Assembly (NCBI RefSeq): GCF_021379005.1
Contig: NZ_CP075171.1
Location: forward strand, 1,798,001 to 1,862,000
Direction of reading: 5' to 3'
Length of the DNA stretch: 64,000 nt
From: Leptodesmis sichuanensis A121
GTDB lineage: Bacteria > Cyanobacteriota > Cyanobacteriia > Leptolyngbyales > Leptolyngbyaceae
Shown here piece by piece: positions 54,136 through 60,497 of the stretch. Each line of letters begins with the position of its first letter. Position 1 is the stretch's first letter. The translations under genes and the position numbers were made by a program. The notes below the pieces were generated by a model. It did no database searches and had not been told where the DNA came from. It was given only the letters and a program-made list of their open reading frames with translations.

Positions 54136-56028
54136 GTGTATCGCAAGATCTGGAATCGCTTCAAGGCAACCGTTTCCTTCTGGCAGATCTGGGCACTGCC
54201 GGGAGCGGTAGTGATTGGGCTGGTAGTGGCGGCCCGCCTCACGGGTTCCCTGCAGGGACTGGAGTGGTTTGCGCTGGATGCTTACCTGCGATTACGGCCA
54301 CCCGAACCGGAGGATGACCGGATTGTGCTGGTGGGACTGGATACGGCAGATCTAGAAAAAATTGGCTATCCCATTCCCGAAACTGCTCTGGTAAATCTGC
54401 TCAATACCTTGCAAACCTACCGCCCTGCCGTGATTGGTCTGCATATCTTTCAAAGCCAAATCGCCCGATCGCAAAATACCAACCTATTTACAGCCCTGAA
54501 CCGTCCTCAGAACGTAGTGGTGATGGAAAAAATCTTCCCTGCGTCCGATCAAATCCCGCCACCCTTAGGTTTTCCTGAATCGCAAGTGGGCTTTGCGGAT
54601 ATTGTGCCCGATAGTGATAATCACCTCAGACGGGCGATGCTGGGAGCCTACGATCCGATTAACTCCCAGGTCTACAAACGATCGCTGATTATTCGTCTGG
54701 CAGAAACCTATTTAGTCTCTCGCGATCCAACCCTAACCTTACAGAACGGGATACGCGATCGGGAGGCCATGCGGTTTGGTGCCACTGAAATTCCCCGATT
54801 GTTTTCCTCGTCAGGAGGGTATGTGGGAGCAGAAACAGGTGAACCTCAAACCCTGCTCAATTTTCGCACGGGTGCTCAGCCCTTCCGAATGCTCTCGCTC
54901 AGCCAAATTCAGGCCAAGCAATTTGATCCAGGTTGGTTACGCGATCGCATTGTCCTGGTGGGCATTACGGATCCCACAATTCGTCCCAACATTGACACAG
55001 CGGCCACCAGTCCCACCAACTCCTTGCAGATTCAGGCCCATTCCATTAGTCAAATCATCAGCGCGGTACAGAATCAGCGCCTGCTCCTGGATACCTGGAC
55101 AGATCCCTGGGAGTATTTGTGGATCGTGGCCTGGGGCGGCTTGGCGATTCTGCTTGGTCACAGCAATCTAGCTCCCAGGACGAAACTGCTAATTCTGGCC
55201 CTGATGCAGGCGGGGTTGCTGCTTGGTGGCTATCTCCTATTACTGCTCCTGGGCTGGTGGATCCCGATCGTTCCAGTCACGCTGGTCTGGTTGCTGATTG
55301 GCATTGGCTACACCGCGTTTTACAAATACGATTGGGTGTTGCGATCGCGATTGCGGGAAAATCAACGCCTGATTGCCGAACGGCAACGCACCCTGGAACA
55401 AACCTTTAACGTCATTCACAATGGCCCGTTGCAAACACTAGCCAGTCTGCTCCGCCGTATGCGAGACACCCCCCTGCCCCAGGCGCAAATTCTCACGATT
55501 CTGGAAGGGTTAAATGCGGAACTGCGAGGATTGGGGGATCACCTGAAGCAGGAAATTTTGACCCAGGAAGAAAGCCTATATCTGCGGGGCGGACTCAAGC
55601 TAAATCTCAATGTGCCGCTGCATGAATTGTTCTACGAGGTCTACTGCAATACCCTGGAGCAATCCGAGCTTTCCCAATTCAAGACCTTGAAGGTGGCCTG
55701 CCATTTTGATTCGATCGCACCCTTCACCCTGCCCCCTGAGCCACGACGGGAACTATGCCGCTTTTTGGAAGAAGCCCTGTGCAACATCGGGAAACATGCG
55801 GAGGGCGCAACTCATCTGGTTGTTTCCGGGACGCTCAACAACAACTGGTATACCTTGCAAGTCACGGATGATGGGCCGGGATTACAGTCCCCGGTGGAGG
55901 GAGAGGGCACAAAATATGCCAAAAAACTGGCCTTGCATCTCAAGGGACGCTTTAAGCGGGAATCCCTCTCTCCTAAAGGCACCCTCTGTGAATTAAAATT
56001 TCCCTTGACCCGCCGCCCCACCTCGTAG
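54136..56028 (+). CDS. CHASE2 sensor histidine kinase
   Basis: 630 codons from a GTG. A transmembrane helix (about 17-37) is followed by a CHASE2 extracellular sensor domain (ALDAYLRLRPPEPEDDRIVLVGLDTADLEKIGYP... to about 330), three more helices (about 335-415) and a NarX-type kinase core: His in NVIHNGPLQTLASLLRRM near 430, and ATPase N-box EEALCNIGKHAEGATHLVVSG, G1 DDGPGL and a reduced end. CHASE2 senses unknown periplasmic signals. The stop codon lies inside the first arm of a hairpin repeat. Confidence 0.9.
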   Translation: MYRKIWNRFKATVSFWQIWALPGAVVIGLVVAARLTGSLQGLEWFALDAYLRLRPPEPEDDRIVLVGLDTADLEKIGYPIPETALVNLLNTLQTYRPAVIGLHIFQSQIARSQNTNLFTALNRPQNVVVMEKIFPASDQIPPPLGFPESQVGFADIVPDSDNHLRRAMLGAYDPINSQVYKRSLIIRLAETYLVSRDPTLTLQNGIRDREAMRFGATEIPRLFSSSGGYVGAETGEPQTLLNFRTGAQPFRMLSLSQIQAKQFDPGWLRDRIVLVGITDPTIRPNIDTAATSPTNSLQIQAHSISQIISAVQNQRLLLDTWTDPWEYLWIVAWGGLAILLGHSNLAPRTKLLILALMQAGLLLGGYLLLLLLGWWIPIVPVTLVWLLIGIGYTAFYKYDWVLRSRLRENQRLIAERQRTLEQTFNVIHNGPLQTLASLLRRMRDTPLPQAQILTILEGLNAELRGLGDHLKQEILTQEESLYLRGGLKLNLNVPLHELFYEVYCNTLEQSELSQFKTLKVACHFDSIAPFTLPPEPRRELCRFLEEALCNIGKHAEGATHLVVSGTLNNNWYTLQVTDDGPGLQSPVEGEGTKYAKKLALHLKGRFKRESLSPKGTLCELKFPLTRRPTS

Positions 56029-56053
56029 AGACGTTCCGGCGCAACATCTCTAC
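56025..56053. repeat. GTAGAGACGTT hairpin at the kinase stop codon
   Basis: Arms GTAGAGACGTT / AACATCTCTAC (one mismatch) around a 7-base loop. The TAG within the left arm is the CHASE2 kinase stop codon. It is of the same type as 23672-23698. Confidence 0.7.
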
Positions 56054-56818
56054 AACAGACAACCATAACCCGTTGAAACACCACCAAAGAACGGCATACA
56101 GCTTTGCAGTTTTGTGTAATCCCATCCTGAGTTACAAGCCGTAGACTTAAGCTATATGGGGTATGCACGCCCATATACTTTGTTTCCTGGAACGTCTCAA
56201 TCAGGTTGGGTGCATGTCTCTACCGTGAGTGGTTGAATTGGGGACATCTACCACTTTCCAGGAAACGCTCCTTACACAGGTTTCAGTCAATGCGCCTAAA
56301 GTGCCCTGCACAGATCTCCGGCTCGATCGAGATCAATCCTTTCAGGTTTGGATCCTGCCTGGAATCCTACCTGGGGACTGGCATTTGAGGACGGGTAATC
56401 TATCAATGATTTGAACTGCAACCGTCAGCCACCTTGAGTGTTTATGACCAAGTTAACCCTCTCTCTACTCAAAATTCCTCTGGGAAGTTTGATTCCGCAA
56501 CAACTGAATACCTTGCAAGTCCGGCGATCGCTGTGCATCTTAATGATTGTCACAGCCGTCATCGGAGTAGCCTATCAACCCCCCTCTCGTCGCAATCCCC
56601 CCCGGCGGCAAACTTCATTTACAGGCACATCTGAGTTGTTCAGCAGGGTGTCATCTGTCAATTCTCAAGTTCCTCAGTTCATGACCTGACCTTGGGCAGG
56701 CAGAAACCAAAAGGCAGAGGGCAGAAGTAGGATTCCCAATGCCCCTTCTATCCTCCGCCTTTTATTTTTTGCTTCCCTCCTCCCTCTTCCTTCTTCCTTC
56801 TTCCTTCTTCCTTCTTCT
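56029..56818. other. 790-bp region with little coding content
   Basis: Holds the kinase-stop hairpin, a possible small gene (56444-56689) and pyrimidine-rich filler at 56750-56818 that includes (CTTCTTC)n-type tandem repeats. Nothing else was recognised. Confidence 0.5.
56444..56689 (+). CDS. Possible small membrane protein
   Basis: 81 codons starting MTKLTLSLLKIPLGSLIPQQ (ATG at 56444, a GTG two codons earlier). One hydrophobic stretch, SLCILMIVTAVIGVAY, is followed by a Pro/Arg/Ser-rich tail. No ribosome binding site or relatives are recognised. It may be real or a chance frame. Confidence 0.3.
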   Translation: MTKLTLSLLKIPLGSLIPQQLNTLQVRRSLCILMIVTAVIGVAYQPPSRRNPPRRQTSFTGTSELFSRVSSVNSQVPQFMT

Positions 56819-56820
56819 TT
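56780..56820. repeat. CTTCTTC tandem repeat
   Basis: About five units of CTTCTTC (TTCCTTC) in a row, ending at the stop of the secreted protein gene on the minus strand. Confidence 0.7.
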
Positions 56821-57430
56821 AACGATTGCGTAATTCCCCCTGCAGCTTGGGCAAGTCTTCCCGCAGGAAAACCGTTAACCGTCCTGAATAAGCGAATCCA
56901 TCAGGGCGAGGGGCAACTTCGATCCAGTAGGCATAGCGATCGCCCTCCCGCACTTCTCCCTGTAAATCTGCAAAAGCTGGTGTACCCCGATTAATCCCCC
57001 GGCCCACCGTGGCCACATTGGGATAGACATAGACTCGTCTGGCACGAGCATAATCCTGATACACAGTCGGGCCATAAATCGATCGCAGCGATTCCTCCAG
57101 ACGGTAGGGCGTGACTCCATTAATCATGTCAAACAGAATTAATTCCTCTGTGCGGATAATCCTTCCTCCAAATCCGGTAGCCGCCCGTCCAACCTGAAAG
57201 GGCATCGCCTGGAAGGTAAATCGTTGCGCCGGAGTCTCTGCCCGTTTCACCAACAACCGTTCTCCCCGACTGGGCCGCAGGGTCGGATTGGCCTGAATCC
57301 AGGCGGCTGCTTCATCGGCAGTCTGGCCCGGAAGTGCTTGCGCCTGCCCTGCTATCAACGACAGCACTAGGCTACTCACGATCGCCGCCAACCCTGTACC
57401 TCGACCCATAATCCTGACTCCCACACGCAT
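56819..57430 (-). CDS. Secreted protein, unknown
   Basis: 203 codons. The signal peptide is MGRGTGLAAIVSSLVLSLIAGQAQA (cleavage after AQA near residue 32; the ATG may be eighth in the frame). The mature part has a conserved-looking sequence: QTADEAAAWIQANPTLRPSRGERLLVKR, then TRxPYRLEESLRSIYG, YARARRVYVYPN and EGDRYAYWIEVAPRPDGFAYSGRLTVFL, all beta-rich. I cannot name a family; similar proteins are common in cyanobacteria. It is convergent with the small gene region. Confidence 0.75.
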   Translation of the reverse strand: MRVGVRIMGRGTGLAAIVSSLVLSLIAGQAQALPGQTADEAAAWIQANPTLRPSRGERLLVKRAETPAQRFTFQAMPFQVGRAATGFGGRIIRTEELILFDMINGVTPYRLEESLRSIYGPTVYQDYARARRVYVYPNVATVGRGINRGTPAFADLQGEVREGDRYAYWIEVAPRPDGFAYSGRLTVFLREDLPKLQGELRNR

Positions 57431-57533
57431 TGGTCACACAGTCATCTTGCCATCAGTTTAGGAGTTTGCAGCTTTTTTGTTAAAGGAAGATAGCAGTGGT
57501 ATTTTTGGGAGAACGATGCGAGGACGTAAAACA

Positions 57534-57872
57534 ATGAATACCGATGAACTAACCCAAATAGTCACTGCTCACCAATCCGCTATCTCTCGGCATGATATAG
57601 AGATGGCAGACATCAGAGCAACCTTAAACACCGTTGGCCAAAGATTAGACGCGGTTGGTGAAAGATTAGACGCGGTTGGTGAAAGATTTGACACGGCTAG
57701 TGAAAGATTAGATGAGATCGATATCAAGCTCGATCGCGTTGCTGACCAGCAGGAGGCTAATGCTCAACAAATTGCTCTCAATCGGGAGGATATTGCGATT
57801 TTGACGGCCAGGATTATGGAACTGGGAAATCTGGTGGCGGATTACTTGCAGGGGCGGTCTCGAAACGACTAA
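57534..57872 (+). CDS. Small coiled-coil protein with RLDAVGE repeats
   Basis: 112 residues from the ATG at 57534, preceded by AGGAC eight bases upstream; the frame extends to 57477. The centre contains tandem heptads QRLDAVGERLDAVGERFDTASERLDEID, encoded by near-identical 21-bp repeats (57643-57712). The whole protein predicts as a parallel or antiparallel coiled coil, with a Leu/Ile pattern continuing to the C-terminus (LTARIMELGNLVADYLQ). Function unknown; related small proteins occur in cyanobacteria. Confidence 0.75.
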   Translation: MNTDELTQIVTAHQSAISRHDIEMADIRATLNTVGQRLDAVGERLDAVGERFDTASERLDEIDIKLDRVADQQEANAQQIALNREDIAILTARIMELGNLVADYLQGRSRND

Positions 57873-57994
57873 AAAGGGTGTATGCATCATGGTCGATCGT
57901 CGGTAGAGTCAGCTTGTTTCGGTAGACTGAAGAAAGTTGTAGAAGTTTACAAAACGGCTGCCTACTGATCCACTCACCAGGTTACGAAACGATC

Positions 57995-58597
57995 ATGACT
58001 GAAAAATCTTCTGACTCAACGGCTAAAGGGCAAGAGGTTACATCGCATCAAGGGGCTTCTCGGTTAAGGAATTTTGCGATCGCGCTGGTGGCTATCCTCC
58101 TCAGTACCGCCCTCTTTTTGGGATTGAAAACGGAAACAGCACCGGGACTGTTGACGGCAATGGCAGAAGCATCGGTGCCTCTGGAAACAGCCCTCAGCAA
58201 TGGCAAACCCACGTTAATGGAGTTCTATGCCAACTGGTGTACGAGTTGTCAGGCCATGGCTCCAGAGTTGCAAACGTTGAAACAGAGCTACCACGATCGG
58301 GTCAATTTTGTGATGCTGAATGTGGACAACAGCAAATGGTTACCCGAAATTCTCAAGTATCAGGTCGATGGCATTCCCCATTTTGTGTTTTTGAATCAGA
58401 CAGGCGAAGCGATCGCACAGGCGATCGGTGAACAACCCACCTCGATCCTGGAAGCGAATTTGGTTGCTCTGTCCAGCAATTCTCCCCTCCCCTATGCAGA
58501 AGCAACTGGACAAACCTCCGCTTTCTCGCCTCCTGTCACTCCAGAAACAGCCAGTAAAACTGATCCCCGCAGTCACGGCAGCCAGGTGCAATCCTAA
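57995..58597 (+). CDS. txlA: TxlA/HCF164-like membrane thioredoxin
   Basis: 200 codons. An N-terminal helix (FAIALVAILLSTALFLGL, residues 27-44) anchors a thioredoxin domain with active site WCTSC in LMEFYANWCTSCQAMAPELQTL near 81. The TRX fold is complete (VNFVMLNVDNSKWLPEILKYQVDGIPHFVFL with cis-Pro in GIPH). TxlA/HCF164 proteins provide reductant in the thylakoid lumen, as for cytochrome b6f assembly. The last 40 residues are a Ser/Pro/Thr-rich tail. Confidence 0.9.
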   Translation: MTEKSSDSTAKGQEVTSHQGASRLRNFAIALVAILLSTALFLGLKTETAPGLLTAMAEASVPLETALSNGKPTLMEFYANWCTSCQAMAPELQTLKQSYHDRVNFVMLNVDNSKWLPEILKYQVDGIPHFVFLNQTGEAIAQAIGEQPTSILEANLVALSSNSPLPYAEATGQTSAFSPPVTPETASKTDPRSHGSQVQS

Positions 58598-58611
58598 AAA
58601 ACACAACTAAC

Positions 58612-58640
58612 AACCAATTTCTAGAAAAAAATTGGTTTCC
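58612..58640 (+). terminator. Hairpin between txlA and pilin gene
   Basis: 9-bp arms AACCAATTT / AAATTGGTT with an 8-base loop. The sequence after the stem is TCCCTG, so it is a weak terminator candidate. Confidence 0.4.
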
Positions 58641-58726
58641 CTGTTATGAAACTGAAAAAAGCTGGGTAACTTACCTTCAGGACATTGAAAGTCACCTACC
58701 CCGCGCCTTTTTAGGAGAAATCTTGC

Positions 58727-59308
58727 ATGAAGACTGAATTCAAGGCTAAGTTACTGAACCATTTGATCCAGCGTAAAAAAGACGACAAAGGGTTCACCCT
58801 GATCGAACTGCTGGTTGTAATTATCATTATCGGGATTCTGGCTGCGATCGCGCTACCTGCTTTCTTAAACCAGGCGAACAAAGCGAAGCAATCTGAAGCT
58901 AAGACCTATGTTGGTTCGATGAACCGGGGACAACAAGCTTACTACCTGGAAAAAACTGCCTTTGTAATTGACGATAAGGACTTTGGCAAACTGGGCCTGG
59001 GCGTTGCCACTCAAACTGAGAATTACAAATATCAGGTCAAAGATGGCGGCGGCGGTTCTGCGGTCATTAATCTGGGTATTGTTAGAACGGATGTCAATGC
59101 TAAGCCACCTCTGAAAGCCTACGTGGGCGGTGTGAGTCTGGCAACTGTTCAGTCAACCAGCGAAGCCACAACCCTGGCACGTCTGTTTGAAGCGGATCAA
59201 GCGGTTGGGGTTGGTGGTACCAATGCCGATGCTGTCAGCATGAACTTCACCCAAAATGATGGGCCTCAAACCCCTGATGGCTTCTCTGATTTGGGTGGTT
59301 CTAAGTAA
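58727..59308 (+). CDS. pilA: Type IV pilin-like protein (PilA/GspH-type)
   Basis: 193 codons. A long charged leader (22 residues, ending KG) precedes FTLIELLVVIIIIGILAAIALPAF, a standard prepilin signal: Gly22 before Phe23, and Glu27 as the fifth residue of the mature protein. The leader is longer than usual (6-15 residues), but cyanobacterial pilins often have such leaders. The C-terminal part contains KSEAKTYVGSMNRGQQAYYLEKTAF and is rich in Gly, Ala, Thr. A major or minor pilin role in motility or DNA uptake is likely. GGAG precedes the ATG. Two tandem hairpin elements lie downstream. Confidence 0.93.
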   Translation: MKTEFKAKLLNHLIQRKKDDKGFTLIELLVVIIIIGILAAIALPAFLNQANKAKQSEAKTYVGSMNRGQQAYYLEKTAFVIDDKDFGKLGLGVATQTENYKYQVKDGGGGSAVINLGIVRTDVNAKPPLKAYVGGVSLATVQSTSEATTLARLFEADQAVGVGGTNADAVSMNFTQNDGPQTPDGFSDLGGSK

Positions 59309-59440
59309 GCCCCAAGCCTATCTTTTCCTGTTTAGGATGGGCCTTGCCTGCAAAAGAAGTGTCCAAGGCAACGCCCATCTCTACCTCATCCCCTTTAGCA
59401 ACTGGTGTTCAGGGTTTCCTGGAGCCAGTTGTTTGTTTTT

Positions 59441-59505
59441 AGATCTCCGAGTTTCGCCTTTCTCTGTCGGTTAAGTAGCACGCTGGATGAAGAACTCGGA
59501 GATCT
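59441..59505. repeat. 65-bp AGATCTCCGAGTT element, copy A
   Basis: Arms AGATCTCCGAGTT and AACTCGGAGATCT are inverted at the ends of a 65-bp unit. It is roughly 85% identical to the following copy over the full length without gaps. Confidence 0.85.
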
Positions 59506-59526
59506 CGAACCCCGGTTGAAGTTACC

Positions 59527-59591
59527 AGATCTTCGAGTTCTGCCCTTCTCCGTTCGTTGAGTAGAAAGCTGGATGAAGAACTCGGAGATCT
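59527..59591. repeat. 65-bp AGATCTTCGAGTT element, copy B
   Basis: Arms AGATCTTCGAGTTC / GAACTCGGAGATCT. Copies A and B are in direct orientation, 86 bp apart (start to start). Right-hand 24 bases are identical. Confidence 0.85.
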
Positions 59592-59660
59592 GGTAGATGG
59601 ATCTGTTACTGTGAAATCAACCCATCGTCAGGTTAATGGTGTTCAGCAAAATTTCGAGTC

Positions 59661-60353
59661 ATGGTACAGCTTCAACCCCTTACTCAACCCGATCGGATCT
59701 ACCCTGACAGCGATGGCAGGCCAATGGCAGACAATACTAAGCAATTTGAGTGGATTGTCTTAATTAAGAAGAATTTAGATTGGCTGTTGATGGAGCAACC
59801 CAATGTCTTCGTGGCGGGGGATTTGCTCTGGTATCCCGTGGAAGGAAATCCTAAAATCCGTACTGCTCCCGATGTTTTGGTTGTGTTTGGCAGACCTAAA
59901 GGGGATCGTGGTTCCTATAAGCAATGGGAAGAAGACGGGATTCCTCCGCAAGTGGTCTTTGAAATTCTTTCTCCGAACAATACCCAGATAGAAATGGGAA
60001 AAAAACTGCTATTTTACGATCGTTACGGAGTTGAGGAGTACTACCTGTATGACCCCGACACCAATCAGTTAGGGGGATGGCTCCGGGTAGAGGGCTATTT
60101 AGAGGCAATTGAACCGATCGCAAAATGGGTCAGCCCACGACTTGGGATCCAGTTTGATGATGAGCAAGCTCCTTTGCAAATTTACCGTCCTGATGGGCAA
60201 CCGTTTCTGACCTATGTAGAAGTTGCCCAACGCCTGGAACAGGAACGAGAAGAAAAAGAGCAAGCGCTACAGCAATTGGCAATTGTTCAAGAAAAGAGCG
60301 ATCGCATGGCTCAACGCCTCCGCGAATTAGGCATCGACCCAGAGCAGATATGA
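59661..60353 (+). CDS. Uma2 family (DUF820) endonuclease-like protein
   Basis: 230 codons. The PD-(D/E)xK-like Uma2 core is visible: VFVAGDLLWYPVEGNPKIRTAPDVLVVFG, then PPQVVFEILSPNNTQIEMGKKLLFYDRYGVEEYYLYDPDTNQLGGW, with the catalytic Asp (APDV), Glu (FEIL) and Lys in register. The C-terminal 45 residues are coiled coil (VAQRLEQEREEKEQALQQL). Uma2 proteins are numerous in cyanobacteria and sometimes associated with mobile DNA; function is unproven. Confidence 0.92.
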   Translation: MVQLQPLTQPDRIYPDSDGRPMADNTKQFEWIVLIKKNLDWLLMEQPNVFVAGDLLWYPVEGNPKIRTAPDVLVVFGRPKGDRGSYKQWEEDGIPPQVVFEILSPNNTQIEMGKKLLFYDRYGVEEYYLYDPDTNQLGGWLRVEGYLEAIEPIAKWVSPRLGIQFDDEQAPLQIYRPDGQPFLTYVEVAQRLEQEREEKEQALQQLAIVQEKSDRMAQRLRELGIDPEQI

Positions 60354-60497
60354 TTTTGCCACCAACTCTACATAATCTAATAACAACTTAGAATAGAAAC
60401 AGCATGGCTCTGGTTGTTGCAACATTCATAGTGCTACACATTAAGCATCAAAATAATAATTGAAAAATAATAATTGAAATGTTGAGGGGAAGAGATG

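Larger units (their letters stand above)
59309..59660. other. 352-bp intergenic region with tandem hairpin elements
   Basis: Between pilA and the Uma2 gene. The two 65-bp elements at 59441-59505 and 59527-59591 are the main content. The rest is ordinary DNA. Confidence 0.6.
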
